From the NCBI GenBank assembly GCA_002482845.1, contig DLGT01000025.1, positions 1 to 57,777 of the forward strand: 57,777 bases of DNA, read 5' to 3'. Below the pieces are notes generated by a model. The model did no database searches. It saw only the letters and a program-made list of their open reading frames with translations, and had not been told where the DNA came from. This document shows positions 44,908-52,229 of this stretch, piece after piece; the stretch's first letter is position 1, and each line of letters begins with the position of its first letter. The position numbers and the translations under genes are program-made. The DNA comes from Saprospiraceae bacterium UBA7687 (GTDB taxonomy: Bacteria; Bacteroidota; Bacteroidia; Chitinophagales; Saprospiraceae).

Positions 44908-44958
44908 AAATCAGGCTAGAAGCCTAGTGATATTTTATCGAGACGCTAAGACAAATCA
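44908..44958. repeat. diverged family-1 half element
   Basis: AGGCT-AGA-AGCCT (44909-44921) is the left-type hairpin of family 1 with a compensated base pair (AAGCT/AGCTT elsewhere). It continues TAGTGATATTTTATCGAGACGCTAAGACAAATC, cognate with the CTAATGC ... GAGGACGCTAAGCTAATC part of the full elements. It stands just upstream of the first gene of the three-gene operon whose far end carries copy H, so that operon too is bracketed. Confidence 0.6.
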
Positions 44959-44965
44959 AAATAAA

Positions 44966-45223
44966 TTAATCATAATGATAACGACAAGCTATAATGATTA
45001 TTTCATCATTTTCTACTTTATATACCAATCTGTGTTCTCCAGTAATTCTCCGTGACCAACATCCAGCCAAATCATATTTTAATGGCTCTGGTTTACCTGT
45101 TCCCTTGAAAGGATTACGACAAATTTTTTTAATTAATTCATTTATTTTTTTTACGATAGTCTTGTCTGTTTTTTGCCAATAGATATAATCTTGCCAAGAA
45201 TTATATGTGAACTTTACATTCAT
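44966..45223 (-). CDS. yoeB: YoeB-type mRNA interferase toxin
   Basis: An 85-residue RelE-fold ribosome-dependent RNase. The catalytic residues fall at exactly the positions of the E. coli enzyme: E46 (KPEPLKYD), R65 (GEHRLVY), H83 and Y84 (CRYHYD at the end). It follows its antitoxin gene with a 4-bp overlap, the usual order for yefM-yoeB. Confidence 0.95.
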   Translation of the reverse strand: MNVKFTYNSWQDYIYWQKTDKTIVKKINELIKKICRNPFKGTGKPEPLKYDLAGCWSRRITGEHRLVYKVENDEIIIIACRYHYD

Positions 45224-45477
45224 AAATCTGACACATCTAAAATTTGAGCATAATTACCATTTTGGGATTGCTGTAAAGATTCGTGTAAATTAGACGCATT
45301 TGTTTTAGACTTAAGTAAATGAATAGTTTCCATCATACTATTATACTCAGCCATTGAAATCATAACTGTTCCTTTTCCGCTACCACGTTTTAAGATGAGC
45401 ATTTCATTTTCATCTTCAACTTGATCAAGATACTTCTTAAGGTCAGCTCTGAATTCTGTAAAATTGGCAACTATCAT
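45220..45477 (-). CDS. yefM: YefM-type antitoxin
   Basis: An 85-residue Phd/YefM antitoxin. The N-terminal DNA-binding domain reads FTEFRADLKKYLDQVEDENEMLILKR, then KGTVMISMAEYNSMMETIHLL; the C-terminal tail is the toxin-neutralising arm. It would bind YoeB and repress the shared promoter upstream. A diverged repeat (45571-45599) lies between this module and the glycosyltransferase gene. Confidence 0.93.
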   Translation of the reverse strand: MIVANFTEFRADLKKYLDQVEDENEMLILKRGSGKGTVMISMAEYNSMMETIHLLKSKTNASNLHESLQQSQNGNYAQILDVSDL

Positions 45478-45570
45478 ACATTATATTTAACAAGTACATA
45501 AACAAGTACGTATTCAAAAAGTTCCTGATTGAAAATTTTCTATAAATACGAAGCCATTCTAAATCAACAT

Positions 45571-45599
45571 TAATATCTTAGCGACACGTTAAGACAAAC
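45571..45599. repeat. diverged family-1 core
   Basis: The sequence ATATCTTAGCGACACGTTAAGACAAAC is a variant of the TTAGCG-(n)-CGCTAA core of family 1, with the AGACAAAC ending shared by the remnants at 44944 and 52035 and nearly by 49580. Confidence 0.5.
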
Positions 45600-45606
45600 A
45601 AATTAA

Positions 45607-46731
45607 CTACAACTGACCTTCCACTAAATTAAAAATCTCCAATGCTATCCGCTTGTCATCAAATTCATTGATCGCTTTTGCCCGTCCTGCGATTCCCATT
45701 TCTACTTGTCTTTCGTGAGTTAAAGAAAGGAATTCATTAAATGCAACAGTTAAAGCTTTGATGTCTTTTATATTTACAAGATATCCATTGATGCCTTCAT
45801 CTACGGTCTCTGCACAACCAGCAGTTAACGTCGTGATGACAGGTTTTGCCATTGACATACCTTCTATTACAATTCTCGGCAATCCCTCTCTATATGAAGG
45901 TAACACAATGCAGTCCGACTGAGCAATAATACTTCTTACATCCTTGATAAATCCATGATAGTACACCACATCTTCATCTACCCATCGCACTAAGTCGTCT
46001 TTGTCGATGGTAGCTGGATTTTCAGCATCCAACTCACCCACTACCCAAAATTCTACATCCTGTCGGAGTGCTTTTATCTGTCGAGCGGATTCAACAAATT
46101 CGCGGATACCTTTATCATACAAAAGTCTGCCAATAAAAGTAAAAATGGTTTTATTTTTAACCTGTCCATTCGGATACGGATGGTACCATGTGGTATCTAC
46201 TCCACAGCCTTTTACGGAAATGGCTTTATCTCCTGACACGATACCCAACTGCGCAAATAACTGTCTGTCTTCAATATTTTCAAAAATAAACTTCTGATGA
46301 TACTGAGCTGAAAAACGATATAGCATGGTCATCATCTTACGCACAAAACCTTTGTTGATAAATGCATATCCAAGTCCTGTCACGACCGCTATGGATTTTA
46401 TGCCTGCAATTCTTGCAGCAATTCCACCATAAATATTTGGTTTATTAGTAAAATGAAGGATTAAGTCAGGCTTTATCTTTTTGTACCTTCTGATCAGTTC
46501 AAGCAACAGCAGAATATCTTTGAAAGGATTGGTGCTGTCTCTATCCAATAATCTCAGACCATAATGACGCACAGATGGATACTTTTCTTTGTAAGTAAGA
46601 TATTCATCTACGGGAGCAATAACGACCACATCCATACCTTCGGCAATAAACTTATCAATAAGGTTAAGCCTGAAGTTGTAAATATTCCACGTGGAATTTG
46701 CTACGAGCGCTATGGTCTTTTTTGCTGAGAT
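45607..46731 (-). CDS. family 4 glycosyltransferase, start unclear
   Basis: A GT-B glycosyltransferase. The first ATG (46635) lies too far downstream: the frame upstream reads KKTIALVANSTWNIYNFRLNLIDKF, which is the classic N-terminal strand of this family. No ATG, GTG or TTG precedes it before the stop at 46738; ATC at 46729-46731 is the outermost possibility (374 residues). The C-terminal half has FIGRLLYDKGIREFVESARQI and the E-x7-E region SYREGLPRIVIEGMSMAKPVI. The 22-bp repeat array begins 25 bp upstream, so the original start may have been lost there. Product and donor unknown. Confidence 0.82.
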   Translation of the reverse strand: MSAKKTIALVANSTWNIYNFRLNLIDKFIAEGMDVVVIAPVDEYLTYKEKYPSVRHYGLRLLDRDSTNPFKDILLLLELIRRYKKIKPDLILHFTNKPNIYGGIAARIAGIKSIAVVTGLGYAFINKGFVRKMMTMLYRFSAQYHQKFIFENIEDRQLFAQLGIVSGDKAISVKGCGVDTTWYHPYPNGQVKNKTIFTFIGRLLYDKGIREFVESARQIKALRQDVEFWVVGELDAENPATIDKDDLVRWVDEDVVYYHGFIKDVRSIIAQSDCIVLPSYREGLPRIVIEGMSMAKPVITTLTAGCAETVDEGINGYLVNIKDIKALTVAFNEFLSLTHERQVEMGIAGRAKAINEFDDKRIALEIFNLVEGQL

Positions 46732-46764
46732 TTGTCTTTAAATTGTATTAATAAAAGGGATTTT

Positions 46765-46852
46765 CATAAACTAAACTGCAAATATTCATACTTTAAACTG
46801 CAAATAATCATAAACTAAATTGCAGATTTTCATACTTTAAACTGCAAATAAT
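46765..46852. repeat. 22-bp tandem repeat array 1
   Basis: Four units of exactly 22 bp (46765, 46787, 46809, 46831), consensus CATA(AAC/CTT)TAAACTGCAAATA(A/T)T. Two alternating unit types are seen. The last unit touches the stop codon of the ATPase gene. There are no unique spacers. Confidence 0.93.
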
Positions 46853-48015
46853 CATGAATGTAAAGTTCTCCAATTCTTAACTTCTAATTCGGTTAACTTA
46901 ATATTCTCTTCTCCATTATAGACAATATTCATACTTAAGCTTGGGTCAATGTCTTTCAATTTTTTCATATTTGTCAAAAAATCAGACTTAAAGGTTTTGC
47001 CAGACTTTAGTTCAGTCATTGCTACTTTATTTATATCATTGATTTCGAAGAGATCTACTTCTAGGCCATTGCTATCCCTGAAAAAAAACATATCGGGGTC
47101 TTGGTGTCTGTGTGCTTTATACTTTACCTTTTCAGCAATAACCAAATTTTCAAATATGATGCCGAATTTATCCGATGATTTTAACTTTTCTTCATCATTC
47201 AATCCAAGCAAATGGCACAAAAGACCAGTATCAAAAAAATATAGCTTCGGTGTCTTTAATAGTCGTTTGCCCAAATTCTTATGATAACTTGGCAACATAA
47301 ATATAATGTAACTCGACTCTAAAATGGTGATCCATGTTTTGATAGTGTTTACTGATACATTTAGATCATTACTGAGATCAGTCATTTTCAGTTGCGATCC
47401 ACATTTGTAGGCGACCAATTTCAGGAAAGTCCTAAATGTGGTTATGTTGCCGACATTTACTAAGTCAGAGACATCACGCTCCAAATATGTTTTGATATAA
47501 TTACTATAAAACAATTTGCCAGGGATGCCATCCGTCAATTTGCCAGGGTAAAAACCATTTATAATCGCCTTTTCCAAATGATTGTCCCAACTATCTATTT
47601 GCCCCATCTCTTCAAAATCCAAAGGGTATAAGGTGGACAGATCTATCCGTCCTGCCAATGATTGGGTAATGTTGCGATGCAAGAGATAGTTTTGCGAACC
47701 AGAAAGTACAAATCTACCAGGTGTTCGTTTCTTATCCACAATACCTTGCATATATGAAAATAAATTTGGCACTTTCTGCGCTTCATCTATAATCACTCCC
47801 TCTGTGTAACTATCAAAAAAACCACGCGCATCAGATGTTGCCAAAGCATAAATATCAGGGTCTTCCATGCTTACATATTGATAGTCAGGAAACGCTTGCT
47901 TCAGCATTGTAGATTTACCTGCTTGTCTAGGACCTGCTACACTGACGATGGGGTAGAATGTTGCTGCATTTCTTACATGCGTAATCAACTGCCTTTTTAT
48001 CAATAACTTGTCCAT
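46852..48015 (-). CDS. AAA ATPase with DUF4143 domain
   Basis: A 387-residue protein of a large prokaryotic ATPase family of unknown function. Walker A is GPRQAGKST (about 28-36), Walker B GVIIDEAQK, sensor-like VLSGSQN. The C-terminal DUF4143 part contains MTDLSNDLNVSVNTIKTWITILE, a winged-helix-like segment, and FFRDSNGLEVDLFE with AMTELKSGKT, which resembles the E/D ... ExK core of PD-(D/E)XK nucleases. The gene is flanked on both sides by the same 22-bp tandem repeats, suggesting that it and the repeats travel or act together. No partner gene is evident. Confidence 0.85.
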   Translation of the reverse strand: MDKLLIKRQLITHVRNAATFYPIVSVAGPRQAGKSTMLKQAFPDYQYVSMEDPDIYALATSDARGFFDSYTEGVIIDEAQKVPNLFSYMQGIVDKKRTPGRFVLSGSQNYLLHRNITQSLAGRIDLSTLYPLDFEEMGQIDSWDNHLEKAIINGFYPGKLTDGIPGKLFYSNYIKTYLERDVSDLVNVGNITTFRTFLKLVAYKCGSQLKMTDLSNDLNVSVNTIKTWITILESSYIIFMLPSYHKNLGKRLLKTPKLYFFDTGLLCHLLGLNDEEKLKSSDKFGIIFENLVIAEKVKYKAHRHQDPDMFFFRDSNGLEVDLFEINDINKVAMTELKSGKTFKSDFLTNMKKLKDIDPSLSMNIVYNGEENIKLTELEVKNWRTLHS

Positions 48016-48061
48016 TTACCGATCATTTTATGATGCAAATAATAGCACAAAGATAGTACTT

Positions 48062-48193
48062 AAGAGAATAAACTGCAAATATTCATACTTTAAACTGCAA
48101 ATAATCATAAACTAAACTGCAAATATTCATAACTTAAACTGCAAATATTCATAACTTAAACCGCAGATTTTCATACTTTAAACTGCAAATAAT
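48062..48193. repeat. 22-bp tandem repeat array 2
   Basis: Six contiguous units of exactly 22 bp starting at 48062, 48084, 48106, 48128, 48150 and 48172, of the same consensus as array 1. It lies 46 bp upstream of the ATPase start codon, so it overlaps the expected promoter region. A loose extra piece (TGATGCAAATAAT, about 48031) is still closer to the start. Confidence 0.93.
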
Positions 48194-48243
48194 CATACCC
48201 CAAAAACACTATTTAACTTCAGTGGTATTATATGGGATGATGC

Positions 48244-48354
48244 TCAAGACTTAAAAAGTTTTTCTATTTGCTTCATGTCTTCACCTTGTACAAATACAGT
48301 TTTAAAATCATCTAATAGATCTAACAAATGAGGTCCAACAAGGCAAATCCGCAG
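48244..48354 (-). pseudogene. C-terminal remnant of an unidentified gene
   Basis: About 36 codons read LVGPHLLDLLDDFKTVFVQG and end DMKQIEKLFKS before a stop. An in-frame stop lies just upstream and no ATG or ribosome-binding site is present. It looks like the tail of a gene whose body was lost, but the family is not recognised. The rest of the 386-bp gap between the ATPase gene and manC holds array 2 and no gene. Confidence 0.35.
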
Positions 48355-48401
48355 TTAAATCAAATTTTCAATTCAAGCAATCCAAGTTGAGACAGACATA
48401 T

Positions 48402-49457
48402 TTACAGAACAAACTTCTGAACTACGCCTTTGATCTCTTGTTCGTCAGATTTTGGGTAGATCAATAGTGCATTCTCTTCATCCACCACGATATAATCTTT
48501 GAGTCCTTTGATGACTATTTGTTTGTGGTTATTGGATATCACAATGATGTCTTTTGCATCTATCAAATGGATATTTTGGCCTACACTTACTGCATCATTT
48601 CCATCGCTCATATAGGCATGGAGACTATTCCACGTACCAAGATCGCTCCATCCTATGTCCGCAGGTATAGTATATACATTATCAGCTCGCTCTAGTATGG
48701 CATAATCCACCGAGATCTTTTGTGTATCAGGATATACTGCATCAATATAGGCTTGCTCATCCGAAGTACCATACAATGCATTTTGCTGCATCAATACATC
48801 TAAGATTTGTGGTGCATTGATTTTATATGATTTCAGAATAGTAGGCACACTCCATACAAACATACCCGCATTCCATAGATAATCACCTGACTCCAAATAT
48901 GTCTCAGCTGTCGCCAAATCAGGTTTCTCCTTAAATGAAATGACTTTGTGTATTTGCTCATTTCCAATGGTTTCTTTTTGGTAATTGATGTAACCATAAC
49001 CAGTATCCGGTCTGGTAGGCTGAATACCTAAGGTCACAATCGCTTCATTTGAAGTGGCAAAATCAAATGCTTGACTTAATTTACTAACATATTCTTCTTC
49101 CTTCAGGATGACGTGATCCGATGGCAGAACAGCAAAAACTGCATTTGGATCTAAAGCGTTGATGCGCAATGCCGTATATGCTATGCAAGGTGCCGTGTTA
49201 TTCATACTCGGTTCGCAAAGGATATTCTCTTGTGGCAATTCTGGAAGATGCTCGATGACCAAGGCCTTGTACTTCTTATTGGTGACAATGAATACATGAT
49301 CAGCAGGTACTAATTTCATTGCACGCTCGAAAGTCATCCTAATGAGAGATTTCCCTACACCCAGGATATCTAGAAACTGTTTTGGTCTTTCATTGGTGCT
49401 TGATGGCCAAAATCTACTACCTACACCGCCTGCCATGATGGCTATATATTTATTCAT
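48402..49457 (-). CDS. manC: mannose-1-phosphate guanylyltransferase
   Basis: A 351-residue nucleotidyltransferase making GDP-mannose. The signature MAGGVGSRFWPSSTNERPKQF at the N terminus, LPSDHVI and SFKEKPDLATAETYLESGDYLWNAGMF are typical. It lacks the C-terminal mannose-6-phosphate isomerase domain of the bifunctional form; a separate cupin gene 2.9 kb upstream (52334) could supply that activity. GDP-mannose would feed the surface glycan. Confidence 0.93.
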   Translation of the reverse strand: MNKYIAIMAGGVGSRFWPSSTNERPKQFLDILGVGKSLIRMTFERAMKLVPADHVFIVTNKKYKALVIEHLPELPQENILCEPSMNNTAPCIAYTALRINALDPNAVFAVLPSDHVILKEEEYVSKLSQAFDFATSNEAIVTLGIQPTRPDTGYGYINYQKETIGNEQIHKVISFKEKPDLATAETYLESGDYLWNAGMFVWSVPTILKSYKINAPQILDVLMQQNALYGTSDEQAYIDAVYPDTQKISVDYAILERADNVYTIPADIGWSDLGTWNSLHAYMSDGNDAVSVGQNIHLIDAKDIIVISNNHKQIVIKGLKDYIVVDEENALLIYPKSDEQEIKGVVQKFVL

Positions 49458-49491
49458 ACTATTTATTACTAGTAATTAAATGCCTTATAAT

Positions 49492-49557
49492 TGATTGGCA
49501 AATTTATTTGCATCACTTGTATTTTATGCTTGTAAACAAGTTTACAAGTTCAATAGT
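49492..49557. repeat. family-2 REP element 2a
   Basis: A full pair. The left hairpin GCAAATTTATTTGC is a compensated variant of GCAAACTTGTTTGC; the right hairpin is CTTGTAAAC-AA-GTTTACAAG, compensated relative to CTTGCAAACAAGTTTGCAAG. It ends TTCAATAGTGCT. It lies between manC and the first PIN toxin gene. A diverged family-1 core (TTTTAGCAGGGCGCTAAGCC, about 49571-49590) follows directly. Confidence 0.85.
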
Positions 49558-49601
49558 GCTAAAGAGATATTATTTTAGCAGGGCGCTAAGCCAAACAAAT
49601 A

Positions 49602-49988
49602 TCAATTTACATCAACAAACAATTTTAAATTTACATATTTTTGCATTAGTTGAAAATGTTTATCATTTGACCACAAAGAGTAGTTGTTCTGGATACTCTG
49701 TTGTAAAATAATTAAATCTGGTATTCCAACCTTATTTACACCATTTTTTAAATTCATTTTTTGAAAACTTATAATTTCCGACCAATTTATATTGAGCTTC
49801 AATTTATCTATAGTCTCTAAGGCATCAACAACATCAAATTTTCCAACATGTGAAATATATGGAATTAGTTCAGCCAAAATAATATCATTTACAACTACTA
49901 AATCATTGTATATATAATATTCTAAATTGGGATAATGCCCCTTATTAAAATAACCAATCCATATAGATGAATCTACTAATATTTTCAT
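49602..49988 (-). CDS. vapC: PIN-domain toxin (VapC type)
   Basis: A 128-residue PIN-domain RNase. Acidic metal-site residues: D6 (ILVDSSIWIGYF), E near 40 (DIILAELI), and D near 90 (VGIPDLIILQQS). A final acidic residue may lie in SNDKHF. It overlaps the small antitoxin gene by 4 bp. Target RNA unknown. Confidence 0.9.
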   Translation of the reverse strand: MKILVDSSIWIGYFNKGHYPNLEYYIYNDLVVVNDIILAELIPYISHVGKFDVVDALETIDKLKLNINWSEIISFQKMNLKNGVNKVGIPDLIILQQSIQNNYSLWSNDKHFQLMQKYVNLKLFVDVN

Positions 49989-50176
49989 CTTTCTCTTATA
50001 GCATCAAGATCGATTTTCAAATCTAATTTACCTTTATTAAAAAAAATTGCTTGCCTCTTGCGCATCTCAACAACCTTTTTTAAAGCTTCGATTACAGTTT
50101 CTTTTTTTGTAGAAGTCTCTAACAATCTTTGAGCTTCATCTAATAAGCTAATTGGTAAATCCATTGTTGTCTTCAT
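49985..50176 (-). CDS. vapB: VapB-type antitoxin
   Basis: A 63-residue antitoxin with a short ribbon-helix-helix start (MKTTMDLPISLLDEAQRLL, then TKKETVIEALKKVVE) and a basic/acidic tail that would block the toxin. First gene of the pair; its promoter should lie in the 337 bp upstream, which otherwise contain repeats 2b and 2c. Confidence 0.88.
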   Translation of the reverse strand: MKTTMDLPISLLDEAQRLLETSTKKETVIEALKKVVEMRKRQAIFFNKGKLDLKIDLDAIRER

Positions 50177-50341
50177 TTTGAAATAATGTTTAAGTTTAAA
50201 ATTTATGTAAACTCTATTAAAATCATTTTACTTATAGCTGCACGCTTCAAAATAAGACAATTCTCGACTTTAATCCCAATAACACTTACTTTCATAAAAT
50301 GGTTCCGATCAGAGATCAATCAAAATACGCTGTCTTCTTTA

Positions 50342-50455
50342 ATTCTTGCAAACGAGTTTGAAAGTCCAATAGTAGGGCTACTTCTTATTGGAGTGGCAAA
50401 CTTGTTTGCAACAACTTAATTTCGCTTGCAAACAAGTTTGCAAATCCAATAGTGC
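50342..50455. repeat. family-2 REP elements 2b (half) and 2c (full)
   Basis: 2b is a lone right half (CTTGCAAACGAGTTTGAAAG then TCCAATAGT). 2c is a full pair: TTATTGGAGTGG, hairpin GCAAACTTGTTTGC, 14-nt spacer, right hairpin TTGCAAAC-AA-GTTTGCAA, TCCAATAGT. The short linker AGGGCTACTTCTTATTGG between them recurs between other tandem copies. The gap 50177-50513 holds these, the vapB upstream region and no gene. Confidence 0.88.
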
Positions 50456-50513
50456 TGCCTTCCAAAAAAGTAGCTAAAAATAATTTATCAAATACGTATT
50501 AACCCATTCAGGA

Positions 50514-50600
50514 TTAACCTACGTTAATAATTGTTGTTTTGCCAGAGCCATTAGGACCAGCGAAGACCCTAAGTTTTTTAATTTGGTCATTTAATAACAT
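50514..50600 (-). pseudogene. truncated zeta-toxin-like ATPase
   Basis: The start of a gene for a P-loop protein: MLLNDQIKKLRVFAGPNGSG then KTTIINVG and a stop. RVFAGPNGSGKTT is the N-terminal Walker A of the zeta-toxin-like/ABC-type predicted kinases, which are normally about 200 residues. Everything after the P-loop is gone; repeat 2c begins 60 bp further on. It overlaps the preceding small gene by 14 bp, the arrangement of a two-gene toxin-antitoxin unit. Confidence 0.75.
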
Positions 50601-50793
50601 AACTTTTTTTTGTCACTTTTACACGACCAAAAGCGACTTTACCAATTTTTGTTTCTTTACCATCTGAAGATATAGAGACAACTTCATCATCTTTGACCAC
50701 AGCAATAGACAACCCTAGTGCTTTGGACAAGCTTTGCGCCTTCTCAGCACCCAATTTTTGGGCTTTTTTTAGTGTCGATAACTCTTTGTCCAT
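50587..50793 (-). CDS. small protein, probable orphan antitoxin
   Basis: A 68-residue protein with an N-terminal helix (LSTLKKAQKLGAEKAQSLSKALGLS) and a beta-rich C-terminal half (IAVVKDDEVVSISSDGKETKIGKVA). I do not recognise the family. It directly precedes and overlaps the truncated zeta-like ATPase gene, so it is likely that gene's former antitoxin. If so it now lacks a toxin. Confidence 0.6.
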   Translation of the reverse strand: MDKELSTLKKAQKLGAEKAQSLSKALGLSIAVVKDDEVVSISSDGKETKIGKVAFGRVKVTKKSYVIK

Positions 50794-50886
50794 ATTATTA
50801 TATTTGATTTCTTAAAAGCTATATTTTTTCAAAAAGTTTTTAAATGAATTTTAAATATCAGCTATCCTTATAACTAATTAATTTAT

Positions 50887-51081
50887 TCTTGCAAACAAGT
50901 TTGCAAGTCCAATAGTAGGGCTACCTCTTTTAATGGAGTGGCAAATTTATTTGCAACACTGGTATTTTATGCTTGCAAATAAGTTTACAAGTCCAATAGT
51001 GGGACTACATCTTATTGGAGTGGCAAACTTGTTTGCAACACTTATATATATTTCTTGCAAACAAGTTTGCAAGTCCAATAG
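50887..51081. repeat. family-2 REP elements 2d (half), 2e and 2f (full)
   Basis: 2d is a right half (50889-50915). 2e (about 50931-51000) has left hairpin GCAAATTTATTTGC and a mismatched right hairpin. 2f (about 51012-51081) has the standard left hairpin GCAAACTTGTTTGC and a perfect right hairpin. Copies are joined by TAGTAGGGCTACCTC-type or TAGTGGGACTACATC-type linkers. 2f ends 11 bp past the stop of RAYT-2. Confidence 0.88.
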
Positions 51082-51092
51082 AAATAAAACCC

Positions 51093-51743
51093 TTACGATT
51101 TTATATAATTGTAAGGATATGTATCCCACTCTTTTACCAAACCAGCTTTTACGGGATTTTGTAGAATATAAGAAATGACATTATCCATCATTTTATCATT
51201 CCGTATGTAAATATCAAAACTTTCTCTTTCCCAAAATTGCCCGGTTCGATTTAATGCTTTATTGCAATACATTGCAGTAGGTCCTTTGATTTTTTTCATT
51301 ATTCGGTCTAACGATACATATTTCATTTCTAAATCTTCGTTGTCAATAATCTCTGACATTTGGATTGAAGTACCTATCAAAATATGTACATGATTAGACA
51401 TAATACAAAAAGATAATAATTCATATAATTCTCCATCATATTTAAAGAACTCATCTCTAATCAGATTTTTCAAATTGTCATCTTTTAAGAAATCTGGACC
51501 ATTGACTATGGAGTGAAGCATTTGATCGTATTCAGATAAATATCTTTTTCTGATATTAAACACATCTAAATTCCTTTGGTGCCGCTCAGTTATTTGATTT
51601 GCTTTGACAATTTCAGCTGTGTATTTCTCTTTTAATTCTTGCAGCTTTGTTTTGGGTACACACCCGTATAAACTAAATGTGACAAAAAAAATAGCGCCTA
51701 CTGGCTGAATGTGTGGTAATCTTTGTTTATAGTTAGTTTTCAT
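51093..51743 (-). CDS. RAYT-2: REP-associated tyrosine transposase
   Basis: A 216-residue intact HUH/Y1 transposase of the REP-associated type. The HUH metal site is H118-x-H120 in FCIMSNHVHILIG; the likely nucleophile is Y192 in ISYILQNPVKAGLV. RTGQFWERESFDIYIRN is also typical. Such enzymes nick single-stranded DNA next to REP hairpins; here the surrounding family-2 repeats are the expected substrate. Aligned without gaps to RAYT-3 over about 210 residues, roughly half of the residues are identical by eye, while RAYT-1 is more distant. Confidence 0.93.
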   Translation of the reverse strand: MKTNYKQRLPHIQPVGAIFFVTFSLYGCVPKTKLQELKEKYTAEIVKANQITERHQRNLDVFNIRKRYLSEYDQMLHSIVNGPDFLKDDNLKNLIRDEFFKYDGELYELLSFCIMSNHVHILIGTSIQMSEIIDNEDLEMKYVSLDRIMKKIKGPTAMYCNKALNRTGQFWERESFDIYIRNDKMMDNVISYILQNPVKAGLVKEWDTYPYNYIKS

Positions 51744-51780
51744 TCTTTCTATAATATATTATTGAAGTTACAAATTAGTT

Positions 51781-52018
51781 TTATTGGAGTGGCAAACTTG
51801 TTTAGAACAGATGTCCTTTATGCTTGCAAACAAGTTTATAAGTCCAATAGTGGTCTTACTTCCTATTGGAGTGGCAAATTTATTTGCAACACTTATATAT
51901 GATTCTTGCAAACAAGTTTACAAGTCCAGTAATAGGACTACTTTTTATTAGAGTAGCAAGTTTATTTGCAACACATGTCCTTTATTCTTGCAAACAAGTT
52001 TGCAAGTCCAATAGTGCT
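51781..52018. repeat. family-2 REP array, elements 2g, 2h, 2i
   Basis: Three full pairs near 51781-51851, 51862-51933 and 51947-52018. 2h has left hairpin GCAAATTTATTTGC. 2i has a drifted left end (GAGTAGCAAGTTTATTTGC) that retains GTAG in place of GTGG. All right halves keep CTTGCAAACAAGTTT. The array begins 38 bp upstream of the RAYT-2 start codon. Confidence 0.88.
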
Positions 52019-52025
52019 ATCGTGA

Positions 52026-52229
52026 TATTATCTTGGCGGGACGCTAAGACAAACTTGTCTCAGTCACAAAAGGATGACGCAAGGAAATTTTTCAAGCTTA
52101 TGCTTTATACTAAAAGTAAACGCTCTACCATAATGCAAAGATAAGTCTTTACATTGAAAATTGATAAGCTTACTTAGTAATTTTCAATGTTAAAGATTGT
52201 TTTGTATTGAATATTTCTAAGTTCATTTT
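52026..52229. other. non-coding stretch with a diverged family-1 core and a 12-bp inverted repeat
   Basis: GATATTATCTTGGCGGGACG and then CTAAGACAAAC (52029-52055 region) are a diverged family-1 core. Further on, ACATTGAAAATT (52151-52162) and AATTTTCAATGT (52179-52190) form a perfect 12-bp inverted repeat around 16 nt, without a T run on either side. No gene is seen. Confidence 0.55.

Noticed and set aside
46765..48193. 22-bp arrays as a CRISPR
   Set aside because: Units are contiguous with no unique spacers, and no cas genes are nearby.
50186..50419. Plus-strand frame of 77 codons
   Set aside because: Its C-terminal third is repeat 2b/2c DNA and the rest is the leader of the vapBC genes; a shadow frame.
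50933..51178. Short frames reading through family-2 repeats (also 51866-52144 and 52235-52538)
   Set aside because: They share the same repeat-encoded residues (GVANLFAT, CKQVCKS) in unrelated places, so they are repeat translations, not genes.
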